NCBI GenBank assembly: GCA_035516795.1
Contig: DATIZX010000074.1
Coordinates: 1 to 64,000 of the forward strand
DNA: 64,000 nt
From: DATJBF01 sp035516795
Lineage (GTDB): Bacteria > Verrucomicrobiota > Verrucomicrobiia > Palsa-1439
Reading direction: 5' to 3'
Within the stretch, counting starts at the first letter, position 1. The number at the start of each line of letters is the position of its first letter. The notes beneath the pieces are model-generated. The model made no database searches, was not told where the DNA came from, and worked only from the letters and a program-made list of their open reading frames with translations. The position numbers and the translations under genes were made by a program. Positions 7,831 through 16,926 of this stretch are shown here, piece by piece.

Positions 7831-8799
7831 ATGAAATACCGCTCTTTCGGAAAGACGGGATGGCGAGTCAGCGCGATGGGACTCGGTTGCTGGCAATTCG
7901 GCGGCGCGATCACCATCGACGGAAAGCCTGACGGCTGGACGGGCATCAGGGACGAGGAATCTGCCGCAACCATTCAACGCGCCTTCGAACTCGGCATCAA
8001 TTTCTTCGATACAGCCGACATGTACGGCTGGGGGCATAGCGAGGAGATGGTTGGCCGCACAATCAAAGAGCTTGGCGTCCGCGACCGCGTATACATCGCC
8101 ACGAAAGTGGGGTTCTGGCATGACGACCAATATCAGCGCACGTTCAACGAGTCAAAGGACCACATCTTGCGCGCCTGTGATGCGAGTCTACGCCGGTTGC
8201 AGACCGACTGGATCGATCTCTATCAGTGCCATCTCTGGCGCACGGAGCGGTGGACAGAATTCCTCGATGCGTTCGAAACATTGCAGCAGCAGGGCAAAAT
8301 CCGGTTCTTTGGCGTCTCGACCAACGACCTCGACATGGTCGAACGCTTTGCCGAACGCCAGAACCTTGCGTCGGTGCAGTCGAATTACAATTTGCTGAAC
8401 CGGAATGTCGAAGAAGCGATGCTGCCTTTCTGTCGTGAACGGGGCATCGCGTTTATTGCCCGCGGCCCGCTCGCCATGGGAAAATTGTCGGGAAAGCTGA
8501 CAAAGGATCACAGGTTCGACGTGGAGGATATTCGCAACCGCTGGCTCGAAGGCGAGGAGCGCAAGAACTTCGAGCGGGACATTGACAGGGTCGGACGTCT
8601 CAAACCCATTGCGCGGAAGTTGGGCATGCCGCTACCGCAGTTGGCCGTGCAATTTATCCTGTCCAATCCCGACGTCGGCATTGCGATTCCCGGCGCGAAG
8701 AATCGAAAACAACTCGAGAGTAATGCGGCCGCAGGGGTGTTGCCGGTGCTGACAGAAGTGGAACTGAAGGAGATCCAGAAGGCGTTAACCATAGACTAA
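7831..8799 (+). CDS. Aldo/keto reductase
   Basis: This is a 322-residue NADPH-dependent oxidoreductase with the TIM-barrel fold. The catalytic tetrad is complete: D60 and Y65 in FFDTADMYG, K92 in ATKVGF, H134 in YQCHLW. The cofactor motif IPGAKNRKQLESN lies near the C-terminus. Family members reduce aldehydes or ketones, and this subfamily (class 11/12-like, YccK/tas type) has mostly unknown substrates. ATG 7831 starts the normal KYRSFGKTG N-terminus; an upstream extension would translate a repeat element and is rejected. It is separated from the hydroxylase operon by 168 bp that contains the repeat, so it probably has its own transcript. Confidence 0.9.
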   Translation: MKYRSFGKTGWRVSAMGLGCWQFGGAITIDGKPDGWTGIRDEESAATIQRAFELGINFFDTADMYGWGHSEEMVGRTIKELGVRDRVYIATKVGFWHDDQYQRTFNESKDHILRACDASLRRLQTDWIDLYQCHLWRTERWTEFLDAFETLQQQGKIRFFGVSTNDLDMVERFAERQNLASVQSNYNLLNRNVEEAMLPFCRERGIAFIARGPLAMGKLSGKLTKDHRFDVEDIRNRWLEGEERKNFERDIDRVGRLKPIARKLGMPLPQLAVQFILSNPDVGIAIPGAKNRKQLESNAAAGVLPVLTEVELKEIQKALTID

Positions 8800-8810
8800 C
8801 CGCGATTAGT

Positions 8811-8882
8811 TGTAGGCCGATTCTGTGAATCGGCGAACCTCCTGTTGCGATGAGCGGACGCCGCCTCGCAGAGGCGGCCTAC
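8811..8882. repeat. TGTAG...CTAC palindromic element
   Basis: The hairpins ccgattctgtgaatcgg and gccgcctcgcagaggcggc lie between inverted ends tgtaggcc and ggcctac. It lies between the reductase and a membrane-protein gene. Confidence 0.75.
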
Positions 8883-8935
8883 CTCACGGATATTCCGCGC
8901 TTCACAGAAACACCGCGACAACCTATTCTCACCTC

Positions 8936-9427
8936 ATGCTGCAAATGGGCAAAATTTTCATCGGCCTCGCATTTTGGAATGTGGTGCTGTTCGGTGTGAC
9001 GATCTGGCTGGGCGTCACCCATCAGTCCGCGCACTGGCAACATCAAGCGGCCGGCGTTCTCACCGGGCTTTACACCTGTCTGACCCACTGCATCGTGATG
9101 ATGCATTTCATGGGTTCGGGCAAGGGAATCAAGGAAGCCGTTCAGACGCATCACTTGCTGGATGACCCGCGAGCTGGTTACATTCGTCGCAGTCGGAAGC
9201 TCCATGCCCGGGCGTCGGCGATGGCGACGCTTTGTTGTTTGCTGATCATCGGGGTCGTTTGGCTCGGCGGAGCGAAAGATGTCGGGATGCTCAAAGGACC
9301 GACGCACGCCTGGATCGCTTGCGTTGTGGTCGCCTTCAATTTGTACGCGTTCTACGTCGAGTACCGGGCGATCACGGAGAACACCGCGATGATCCGCCAG
9401 ATCGACGCCCAAATAGCGACGAAGTGA
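8936..9427 (+). CDS. Membrane protein of unknown function
   Basis: This is a 163-residue protein with about four predicted membrane helices: roughly 7-25, 38-58, 98-115 and 124-145. The second helix contains several histidines and cysteines (CLTHCIVMMHFMG), and the loop after it is charged (KGIKEAVQTHHLLDD), so metal or heme contact is possible but unproven. I do not recognise a family. ATG 8936 is preferred over an upstream extension that would be translated from the palindromic repeat; ATG 8945 is an alternative. It precedes a PqiA-like gene on the same strand with a 77-bp gap. Confidence 0.7.
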   Translation: MLQMGKIFIGLAFWNVVLFGVTIWLGVTHQSAHWQHQAAGVLTGLYTCLTHCIVMMHFMGSGKGIKEAVQTHHLLDDPRAGYIRRSRKLHARASAMATLCCLLIIGVVWLGGAKDVGMLKGPTHAWIACVVVAFNLYAFYVEYRAITENTAMIRQIDAQIATK

Positions 9428-9504
9428 TTCAAACCATTGCAGTGACTCCGGAGCCCGATCGGGCGAGTTGCTGATCACGGAAGAAGGCACTATCGTGAGT
9501 TTGC

Positions 9505-9996
9505 ATGGCGAAATCACTTCAAGAGTGTTATCCGCGACGATTTGAAGTGCCTTTGCTCATCCTTTTGTCCTTTGTCCTGCTCATGATCGGACTCTCGTTG
9601 CCGCTCATGAGGGTCGAGAAGATGGTGTTCTGGAAAAACGATTACTCGGTGATCAAGGGCGTCAAAGCTTTGTGGGAGCAAGGTCAGTATGCATTGGCGA
9701 GCATTCTATTCTTTTTTTCGGTCATTTTCCCCAATCTCAAATTGGCGGGACTGTCCTACATTTGGTTCGTCCGTTTGGGGGAGCAGAAGCGCGAGGTGCT
9801 GCTGAACTGGCTCGGTGTGCTTGGGAAATGGTCGATGTTGGATGTGTTTGTCGTGGCGATCCTGATCGTGTTGGTGAAGCTCGGTCCGTTGGCGAACATT
9901 CAGCCACAACAGGGCGTGTACTGGTTTGCGGCGGCCATCTTGTTGTCAATGATCGCCAGTATGCACATCGACAGTCTGGCGCGCAAAAGAAGTTAA
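9505..9996 (+). CDS. Paraquat-inducible protein A family membrane protein
   Basis: This 163-residue integral membrane protein has four hydrophobic segments and the PqiA hallmark GKWSMLDVFVVAILIVLVKLG in the third. It corresponds to one of the two repeats found in enteric PqiA/YebS, so it is a single-domain version. PqiA proteins pair with MCE-domain PqiB/YebT in lipid traffic across the envelope, but no MCE gene is nearby. The N-terminus lacks the zinc-ribbon cysteines of full PqiA. Its actual role here is open. Confidence 0.85.
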   Translation: MAKSLQECYPRRFEVPLLILLSFVLLMIGLSLPLMRVEKMVFWKNDYSVIKGVKALWEQGQYALASILFFFSVIFPNLKLAGLSYIWFVRLGEQKREVLLNWLGVLGKWSMLDVFVVAILIVLVKLGPLANIQPQQGVYWFAAAILLSMIASMHIDSLARKRS

Positions 9997-10112
9997 TTGA
10001 CCTTCGGCAGCAGCGATCACAGATTCCGTCCGGGAGACTCCTCTAGTTTTCGGCGACGTCAGCCACGAGGCAATACATCAGGCGATCGGCACCCGTGGCA
10101 AACTTGTGTCAG

Positions 10113-10463
10113 TTATTCCCCGTAAACTACCGTCGTGTACTTGACGTAAATGCCAAGCACATTCATGACTTTATAATCCACGTGATGGATCTTCGTGATT
10201 CCGCCAGCTTGCATCGCCGCTTGGATACTGGAATCCCCCGTGGCAAAGCCGATGATCGACGTTGACTCGGCGGTGCCAACCTTGGCGGTGCTGGTCGTTT
10301 GGCCAACAGGTGCTCCGGCGATAACCGCGCCATCCACCTGACTATACAGACCACCAACGGCGCTACCACCTAATCCCGACATTACCCCTGAACAACCCGT
10401 CATGAATACAGCTATACATATTGCACATGCACTAACCACCAACGATGCTAGTACCTTTCGCAT
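10113..10463 (-). CDS. TRL-like lipoprotein
   Basis: This 116-residue lipoprotein begins MRKVLASLVVSACAICIAVF and has a lipobox (FMTGCSG), so it is probably exported and lipidated at that cysteine. The mature part matches the TRL family: GGLYSQVDGAV, small polar segments, then SSIQAAMQAGGITKIHHVDYKVMN, then YVKYTTVVYGE at the C-terminus. The start is set by a strong AAAGGAGA site 7 bases upstream of ATG. No biochemical role is established for the family. It converges on the PqiA-like gene and follows the stress-protein gene by 199 bp. Confidence 0.82.
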   Translation of the reverse strand: MRKVLASLVVSACAICIAVFMTGCSGVMSGLGGSAVGGLYSQVDGAVIAGAPVGQTTSTAKVGTAESTSIIGFATGDSSIQAAMQAGGITKIHHVDYKVMNVLGIYVKYTTVVYGE

Positions 10464-10662
10464 ACGTTCGTCTCCTTTCATCCGTTGCCCCGAGTGCCGT
10501 TTCGCCTGAGGCAAAGACTAACGCTAGAATCGCTGTGTGTCTAGTACCGAAAGAGATACGGGCAAATCGGCGGCACTTTGATCGTTCTGGTGAAAGATTG
10601 AAGTGCATCGTCGATTTGCGGGCTCGGCTTGGGATGACTGTGATGTTGGTAGGCAGCCCGAA

Positions 10663-11085
10663 TTACTTTCGTGGGGCACGGAGCAGCAACACGGGAACAT
10701 CCACGCTGTGGCGGACGCGCCGAGACGTCGAACCGAGAAACAGATCGGCCACGAACCGGTGTCCATGCGTGCTCATCGCCACCAGGTCGCAGCCCTTTTC
10801 TTCCACCCACTTGATGATTTCGTCGGCGGGTTCGCCGTACGCCAGCTCGGCGTCAGCCGCAATGCCCGCGGACTGGAATTCGGAGCGAACCTTTGCCAGG
10901 TATGCCTTGTCTTCGGTGACCTCCGGACTCACGGCGTCGCGGCCATAGGTTCTTGCCGCCCAGCCGTCAGCCACGTGCAGCAGTACGACCCGGCTGTTCA
11001 TAAACTTCGCAAGCTCCTTCACGTGCTCGATAATGGCACGATCGGTCGGAGTGCCATCCAACGTCACGAGAATGGTTTTGTACAT
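10663..11085 (-). CDS. Universal stress protein (UspA family)
   Basis: This 140-residue single-domain Usp has the typical start YKTILVTLDGT and the C-terminal STHGHRFVADLFLGST segment ending in VDVPVLLLRAP. The usual G-x2-G-x9-G-S/T nucleotide motif is altered (GHRF where GRTG is normal), so ATP binding is uncertain. It starts 26 bases after the end of mntH on the same strand and is probably the second gene of a manganese-related operon. Confidence 0.88.
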   Translation of the reverse strand: MYKTILVTLDGTPTDRAIIEHVKELAKFMNSRVVLLHVADGWAARTYGRDAVSPEVTEDKAYLAKVRSEFQSAGIAADAELAYGEPADEIIKWVEEKGCDLVAMSTHGHRFVADLFLGSTSRRVRHSVDVPVLLLRAPRK

Positions 11086-11110
11086 GGGTGTTCTCTCTGC
11101 GCAATGCGAT

Positions 11111-12550
11111 TTATCCGCCGACGATGACTTGCCAAGCCGCTTTGAGTGAATCTGGCAAACCATAAATGTCCATGACGGTAATGAGGATAGCACTGGTCCA
11201 GCCCGCCATCAGCAAAAACCAGCCATTTTTCCATTTCCCCATTCGCTGGCGCGAACTGGTGAAGTGGAGCATCGGAAACATTGCCAAGGGTAGTTGCAGA
11301 GCCAGCACCACCTGACTGAGCGTCAGCAAATCGGTTACGCTGCTATCTCCGCGCAGGCCGATGATGAAGATCGCCGGCAAAATCGCCAGGGAACGCGTGA
11401 TCAGCCGTCGCAGCCATGGCGAAATCCGCCAGTGCATGAATCCTTCCATCACCACCTGGCCCGCCAGGGTGCCGGTAATTGTGCTGCTTTGTCCGCTCGC
11501 CAACAATGCCACAGCGAACAGTGTGCTGGCGGCGGCCGTTCCCAGCAGCGGAGCGAGTGTCAGATACGCGAGGCGAATCCAATCGCTGTCGGGGCTGAAC
11601 TTGATGATGTGCCCGCCCGCCACCGTCACACTTTCCTTGCCGAAGAATACCATCGCCGCCAGCACCAGAATCGCGGCATTGACAAAAAACGCAACGGCCA
11701 ACGCGACCACCGAATCGATCGTATTGAACTGGACCGCGCGCCGGACGGAGGCCTCATCTTTCTGCAGCTTGCGGCTTTGCACGAGCGCCGAATGCAGGTA
11801 GAGGTTGTGAGGCATAACCGTCGCGCCGATGATACCGATGGCAACGTAGATCATCCCGGCCTGACGAAGATTCGGCGCGACCATTGCCCGTCCCATTTCC
11901 AGGAAACTCGGTTGCGTTTGCGGGAGTACAAAAATCTCGATGAAATAGCACGCCCCAATGGTCGCCACCAGCACCACGACAACCGCTTCGATGGTGCGCA
12001 TCCCGTACCGTTGTAGCGCCAGCAAAAGCAGCACATCGAACCCCGTGATGATCACCGCCCACAGAAGCGGGATGTGAAACAAAAGATTCAGGGCAACGGC
12101 ACTTCCCAGAACTTCCGCCAGATCGCACGCGCCGATGGCCAATTCGCACAACAGCCAGTTTGGCCAGCGGGTCCAGCGTGGATACCAGTCGCGGCAGCAC
12201 TGAGCCAGATCCTTGCCGGTGACCACTCCCAAACGGGCCGAGATCACCTGCATGAAAATGGCCATCAAACTGGCCAGGCCAACGACCCATAACAAGCCGT
12301 ACTTGAACTGCGCTCCGCCCTGCAGATCCGTCCCCCAGTTGCCGGGATCCATGTAGCCGACGCTGACGAGAATCGCCGGTCCGACAAACGCCCGCCAATG
12401 TTTCCAGAACCCCTCCTCGTGGTGCGGCACTTCGATGGAACTGTGCACATTCTCAAGCGACAAATGGCTCCGATGCGACGGGGCCGCACCATCATCTGGG
12501 GCCGGCCCGTACAACTGGGTCGGCACGTCGTTGCCTTGCTTGGGTTCCAT
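11111..12550 (-). CDS. mntH: Nramp divalent metal (Mn2+/Fe2+) transporter
   Basis: This 479-residue proton-coupled metal importer of the inner membrane has the two metal-site motifs of the family: DPGN in helix 1 (residues 68-71) and MPHNLYLHSAL in helix 6. About 11 hydrophobic helices are visible. The N-terminal 50 residues are hydrophilic and histidine-containing. It diverges from an MntR-like repressor gene across a 91-bp gap with a TTTGA-TTGG-TCAAA palindrome, so control by metal-loaded MntR is likely. The usp gene follows in the same direction. Confidence 0.93.
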   Translation of the reverse strand: MEPKQGNDVPTQLYGPAPDDGAAPSHRSHLSLENVHSSIEVPHHEEGFWKHWRAFVGPAILVSVGYMDPGNWGTDLQGGAQFKYGLLWVVGLASLMAIFMQVISARLGVVTGKDLAQCCRDWYPRWTRWPNWLLCELAIGACDLAEVLGSAVALNLLFHIPLLWAVIITGFDVLLLLALQRYGMRTIEAVVVVLVATIGACYFIEIFVLPQTQPSFLEMGRAMVAPNLRQAGMIYVAIGIIGATVMPHNLYLHSALVQSRKLQKDEASVRRAVQFNTIDSVVALAVAFFVNAAILVLAAMVFFGKESVTVAGGHIIKFSPDSDWIRLAYLTLAPLLGTAAASTLFAVALLASGQSSTITGTLAGQVVMEGFMHWRISPWLRRLITRSLAILPAIFIIGLRGDSSVTDLLTLSQVVLALQLPLAMFPMLHFTSSRQRMGKWKNGWFLLMAGWTSAILITVMDIYGLPDSLKAAWQVIVGG

Positions 12551-12575
12551 TTCTTCTATCTATCTAACTTGTCAC

Positions 12576-12589
12576 TTTGATTGGTCAAA
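12576..12589. promoter_or_regulatory. Candidate MntR operator between mntH and mntR
   Basis: The perfect palindrome TTTGATTGGTCAAA sits in the divergent promoter region. A second, wider inverted pair TTGTCA/TGACAA (12613-12618 and 12634-12639) lies just before the mntR start. Their placement fits autoregulated metal-dependent repression. It is not matched to a known consensus here. Confidence 0.45.
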
Positions 12590-12641
12590 CTAAATAATCA
12601 GAACATTGCAAATTGTCAATACATCCTTTACACTGACAACT

Positions 12642-13346
12642 ATGACATCCCGTCCCGCTGACACTGCCGTCGCTTCCGCCGCGGCACTGTCGTCAACCGT
12701 CGAGAACTACCTTAAGCATTTGTATGCGGAACAACACAACGCTGGTGATGGCCTGCTCCCCATGGGGCGGTTGGCCCAGGCGTTGGGTGTGACGCCAGGT
12801 ACGGCGACGACGATGGTGAAAGCCCTCGCGGACAGCGGCTTGGTAAAGTACGAGCCACGAGACGGTGTGCGCCTGACCGCCGCCGGCGAACGACATGCCC
12901 TGAGCGTCATCCGACGGCACCGGCTGGTCGAGCTATTCCTCGTGCGTGTGCTGGGTTTGGATTGGTCCGAAGTCCACGAGGAGGCCGAGGAACTCGAACA
13001 CGCAGTCTCCGACAAGGTGCTGGATAAAATCGACGAACTTCTCGGTCATCCGCAATTTGACCCACACGGCGATCCGATCCCCGGCGCGAAAGGCCAACTG
13101 ACAGCCACGACTCTGAAGGACCTGGTCGAATGCGAACTGCACGCGCCGGTACGCATTGCGCGGGTGATCGGGCAGGACACAGCCTTCCTGCAGACACTGG
13201 ATCGCCTCGGGCTGACTCCCGGCACGCAGGTGGTGGTCGAAGCGCGCGACAAGCTGGCTGATTCGGTAACCATTCGTCCAAAGGGCCGGCCTGTCACCAC
13301 ACTCGGCACGACCGCCGCCTCGAAGATACTGGTAGAAGGCGGCTAA
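12642..13346 (+). CDS. mntR: DtxR/MntR-family metal-dependent regulator
   Basis: This 234-residue regulator has an N-terminal winged helix (SSTVENYLKHLYAEQ... MGRLAQALGVTPGTATTMVKALADSGLVKYEP), a metal-binding dimerisation domain (RRHRLVELFLVRVLGLDWSEVHEEAEELEHAVSD, with the H, E and C/D ligands of the family) and a C-terminal FeoA/SH3-like domain from about residue 150. In the holo form such proteins repress metal uptake genes. Divergence from mntH supports a manganese or iron role. ATG 12642 is chosen; an in-frame upstream start would extend over the putative operator. Confidence 0.88.
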   Translation: MTSRPADTAVASAAALSSTVENYLKHLYAEQHNAGDGLLPMGRLAQALGVTPGTATTMVKALADSGLVKYEPRDGVRLTAAGERHALSVIRRHRLVELFLVRVLGLDWSEVHEEAEELEHAVSDKVLDKIDELLGHPQFDPHGDPIPGAKGQLTATTLKDLVECELHAPVRIARVIGQDTAFLQTLDRLGLTPGTQVVVEARDKLADSVTIRPKGRPVTTLGTTAASKILVEGG

Positions 13347-13449
13347 TCCGCAGCGTCAACGCCGGCTTGACCACTGACCACAACTTCGCGACGGAGTCTC
13401 CCGTTGATTTCTGTCGCCGTTTTCAGTTTATTCCCTGACACTTCAGATC

Positions 13450-14805
13450 GTGAGCGAATCGACCCCAGCGCCCGAAGACAATGTGCCAACGATTGCGACG
13501 GTCCCCAGCGACACCCTCGCGCAGCCGCGGCGCGTGGTTACCGGAGGCATCAGTTGGCGCAAAACGTTCTCCGCGCTTCGGCATCGCAACTATCGATTAT
13601 TCTTCAGCGGGCAACTCATTTCGCTGATCGGCACCTGGATGCAGATGGTCGCCGAAGGCTGGCTGGTCTACCAGCTCAGTAACTCGGCCTTCTTGCTCGG
13701 GTTCGTGCGTTTCCTGAACACGTTGCCGGTCACCCTGTTGTCTCTGATCGGCGGCGCCGTGGCTGACCGCAGCGATAAGCGGCGGATTCTCGTCGCGACG
13801 CAGATCAGCGCGATGACGCTGGCACTCGCTCTCTCAGTGCTGGTGTACCTCCACGTGGTCAAGGTATGGCACGTGGCCGCGCTGGGATTGCTGCTGGGAA
13901 TCGTCAACGCTTTTGACATTCCGACGCGCCAGAGTTTTGTCGTCGAAATGGTGGGCAAGGAAGATTTGATGAACGCCATCGCCCTGAATTCTTCGATGTT
14001 CAACGGTGCGCGCATTTTCGGTCCGGCGTTGGCCGGTATTTTGATTGGTGTGGTCGGCCTCGCCGGTTGCTTCTTCTTCAACGGCCTTTCCTACATCGCG
14101 GTGATCATTGGATATTTGGCAATGCAACTTCCGGCCGTCGTTGCGAAGACGGATCATCCGCCGATGTGGGAAGCCACCATGGAAGCCTTTCGTCACGTCG
14201 CCAGCAATCGCGTCACGCGCACCATTATCATCTTGGTGGCGATTGTCAGCCTGTTTGGCTGGCCGTATACCGTATTGATGCCGGTCTTTGCTCGCGACGT
14301 GTTGCATGTGGGTGCAAAAGGCTACGGCTATTTGATGGCGTTGAACGGAGTCGGCGCTTTTGCCGGGGCCATGACGCTGGCTTCTCTCGGCAATTATCCG
14401 AATCGGCGACGCCTCGTATTCGGCGGGCTGACTGGATTTTCAATAATGCTGTTCGTCTTTGCGATGTCGCGGATCTTTTGGCTTTCCGGGCTCGCCCTGG
14501 TGTGTTCCGGCTGGTTCATGCTGCTGTTTTTTGCCACGGCGAATACTTCCGTGCAGATGCGAACGCCGGACGAATTGCGCGGTCGTGTGATGGGGATTTA
14601 CTCACTGGCGTTTATCGGACTGAGCCCGATCGGCAGTCTGCTGGCCGGAGCCATTGCCCGTGCGACCAGCGCCTCATTTGCTGTCGGTCTGGGTGCCGTC
14701 GTCTGCGCGCTCTCTGCTCTGATCGTTCACGACTTGGTGCCGCCACAACAGCCTCCTGCAGCAGCAAGCTCCGCGATTCCCTCCGAGACGGCGAGGGCGA
14801 ATTGA
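13450..14805 (+). CDS. MFS transporter, EntS/DUF894-like exporter
   Basis: This 451-residue major-facilitator protein has 12 predicted helices. The N-terminal signature SWRKTFSALRHRNYRLFFSGQLISLIGTWMQMVAEGWLVYQLS is that of the EntS/TetA(46)-like exporters, with the loop motif GGAVADRSDKRR between helices 2 and 3. The GTG start is the best available, since no ATG lies near the beginning of the conserved part; no strong ribosome site is seen. The C-terminus is a proline- and alanine-rich tail. The substrate is unknown. Confidence 0.85.
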   Translation: MSESTPAPEDNVPTIATVPSDTLAQPRRVVTGGISWRKTFSALRHRNYRLFFSGQLISLIGTWMQMVAEGWLVYQLSNSAFLLGFVRFLNTLPVTLLSLIGGAVADRSDKRRILVATQISAMTLALALSVLVYLHVVKVWHVAALGLLLGIVNAFDIPTRQSFVVEMVGKEDLMNAIALNSSMFNGARIFGPALAGILIGVVGLAGCFFFNGLSYIAVIIGYLAMQLPAVVAKTDHPPMWEATMEAFRHVASNRVTRTIIILVAIVSLFGWPYTVLMPVFARDVLHVGAKGYGYLMALNGVGAFAGAMTLASLGNYPNRRRLVFGGLTGFSIMLFVFAMSRIFWLSGLALVCSGWFMLLFFATANTSVQMRTPDELRGRVMGIYSLAFIGLSPIGSLLAGAIARATSASFAVGLGAVVCALSALIVHDLVPPQQPPAAASSAIPSETARAN

Positions 14806-15056
14806 TGGTCTCGACGGAACGACCACTCCTAGGCCTTGAGAAGATTGAGCGCAATGCTGCGGCCGCGGTTTGGTTGTCTCGTAGCAGGTGGAGTGTTGTC
14901 CGAACAGTAAAGAACTTTATCGCAGTTAGGACGTGGTCTCAGACAGTTATCTCTGCGCCAACAGTAATGCGCCGCTCGGTTCCAATTTTGTCTCCTCAAT
15001 TCCTCGATTTTCAGCATGGGACTTGCTATCTTTTGCGCGGCTGAAGGCCACTACGT

Positions 15057-16337
15057 ATGAACAAAATCGAAGGAACTGTTGCTGTTGTCGGGCTGGGTTA
15101 CGTTGGATTGCCGCTGGCCGTATCGTTTGCCAAACATCTGACGGTGGTCGGCTTTGACATCAATGCCCACCGGGTCAAGGAACTCCAGCAAGGCATCGAC
15201 CGCACAGGCGAAACTTTGGGCGGCGATCTTCGGAGTCCGAATATCAGTTTCACCACGGAGCCCAAAGCGTTGCGCGGCTGCAAATACATCGTCGTCGCCG
15301 TGCCGACCCCGGTGGACAAGGCGAATGTCCCCGATCTGGAGCCGGTCGTCAGCGCTTCGCGGATCGTCGGCGAGAACCTCAGCCCAGGCGCAATCGTCGT
15401 CTTCGAAAGCACGGTGTACCCGGGCGTGACGGAGGAGATTTGTCTTCCCATTCTCGAAGAAAAATCGGGACTGAAACGCGGCGAATTCAAGATTGGCTAT
15501 TCGCCCGAGCGAATCAATCCGGGCGACCACGAGCACACGGTCGATCGCATCGTGAAGATCGTTAGCGGCTGCGACGCCGAGACCTTGGACGAGGTGGCGG
15601 CGTTGTATTCGCTGGTGGCCAAGAGCGTTTATCGCGCTTCCAACATTGCCACAGCCGAAGCCGCCAAAGTCATCGAGAACATTCAGCGCGATTTGAACAT
15701 TGCCCTGATGAACGAACTCTCGCTGATTTTTGCACGGCTCGGTTTGAATACGGACGAAGTGCTGGCCGCGGCCGGCACAAAATGGAATTTCCACAAATAT
15801 CATCCCGGCCTTGTGGGCGGCCATTGTATCGGAGTCGATCCGTATTACCTGACCTACCGCGCCCAACAGTTCGGTTATCATCCGCAGGTGATTCTGGCGG
15901 GTCGTCAAATCAACGATGCCATGCCGATTCGAGTGGGAGAAATGATCGTCAAAGGGCTCAGCGACGCCGGCAAGCCCATCAAAGGATCGACCGTGCTCGT
16001 GATGGGCCTGACGTTTAAGGAGAACGTGCCGGACATTCGCAACAGCCGCGTGCACGACACGATCACGTACCTGCAAAACTTCGGGGTCAAAGTGCTCGGC
16101 TGCGATCCATTGTTGACGGTGGACACGGTCCGCAAGTATTTCGGCATCGAGAATGTTGAGTTTGAGAAGCTTCCGAAGTGCGACGCCATCCTCGTTGCCA
16201 ACAAGCACAACGCCTTCCGCGAGCTCACGCTGGACCAGCTCAAGGCCAAGATGAACCCGCCGGTACTGATCGACATCAAAAATCTCTTCGAACGTCAAGC
16301 CGCCCAAGCTGCCGGATTCCATTACAAAAGCCTGTAA
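15057..16337 (+). CDS. UDP-N-acetylhexosamine dehydrogenase (WbpO/TviB type)
   Basis: This 426-residue nucleotide-sugar dehydrogenase performs two successive NAD-dependent oxidations of C6 to a uronic acid for envelope polysaccharide. It has a Rossmann NAD domain (VAVVGLGYVGLPLAV, 8-22), FESTVYPGVTEE, and catalytic C257 in GGHCIGVDPYYL, then the UDP-binding C-terminal domain (GLTFKENVPDIRNS). The GGHCIGVDPYYLT form is characteristic of the GalNAc/GlcNAc branch (WbpO, TviB) rather than UDP-glucose dehydrogenase. No other polysaccharide genes adjoin it. A 251-bp gene-free leader precedes it. Confidence 0.9.
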   Translation: MNKIEGTVAVVGLGYVGLPLAVSFAKHLTVVGFDINAHRVKELQQGIDRTGETLGGDLRSPNISFTTEPKALRGCKYIVVAVPTPVDKANVPDLEPVVSASRIVGENLSPGAIVVFESTVYPGVTEEICLPILEEKSGLKRGEFKIGYSPERINPGDHEHTVDRIVKIVSGCDAETLDEVAALYSLVAKSVYRASNIATAEAAKVIENIQRDLNIALMNELSLIFARLGLNTDEVLAAAGTKWNFHKYHPGLVGGHCIGVDPYYLTYRAQQFGYHPQVILAGRQINDAMPIRVGEMIVKGLSDAGKPIKGSTVLVMGLTFKENVPDIRNSRVHDTITYLQNFGVKVLGCDPLLTVDTVRKYFGIENVEFEKLPKCDAILVANKHNAFRELTLDQLKAKMNPPVLIDIKNLFERQAAQAAGFHYKSL

Positions 16338-16468
16338 CGAAGCTGTCGGCCATCGGTTTTCATCGATCGGCTCTTGGCCCAAATCCCGCGTTGCGATTGT
16401 TACAGACAGCGGCGCGGTTTCTTGGTAATCTGGATCTGGCCATTACCGTAAAAACAAGGATCGCGTTC

Positions 16469-16861
16469 ATGTATCGACAACGAACAGGCGCCCGGTTTGA
16501 GCATCGTGAACAAGAGAATCGACGCGTCAAGGATTCGCCCAGTCTGGCGGATAAATTTCGGAAACTGAAATCCTTGACAGTGGACCTCAGTTTCTACGAA
16601 CCCGAAGGCGTTGCCAAAATCAGCCAAATCAAATACACCGTCAATATCACCAATGCCAAATCCGTGTTCCGTTTCAATTGTCCGAACACGGAATGCATTC
16701 GCGGTGATTTTGATCTGACCGATCAACTGGCGAAAGCCGTTGCCAAACGTCGCACCACTGTCACTGGGGAGATGATTTGTCAGGGATGGCGCAGCAAAAC
16801 GACCGTCAATTCCATCCGCTGCGGCAATATTCTCCGTTACAAGCTCACACTGGGGTTCTGA
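16469..16861 (+). CDS. Conserved hypothetical protein with C-x4-C motif
   Basis: This 130-residue cytoplasmic protein has a charged N-terminus and a cysteine-containing core: RFNCPNTECIRGDFDL followed by a later TGEMICQGW and SIRCGNILRYKLTL. Four cysteines in this layout could bind zinc. I do not know a function. It lies between the sugar dehydrogenase and the methyltransferase on the same strand. Confidence 0.7.
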   Translation: MYRQRTGARFEHREQENRRVKDSPSLADKFRKLKSLTVDLSFYEPEGVAKISQIKYTVNITNAKSVFRFNCPNTECIRGDFDLTDQLAKAVAKRRTTVTGEMICQGWRSKTTVNSIRCGNILRYKLTLGF

Positions 16862-16926
16862 GCGAAATTTTCCCTTGGCGCGCTGTGTCTGCTGGCCATT
16901 GGTTGCAGGCTATAGTTTCCGGCGAA

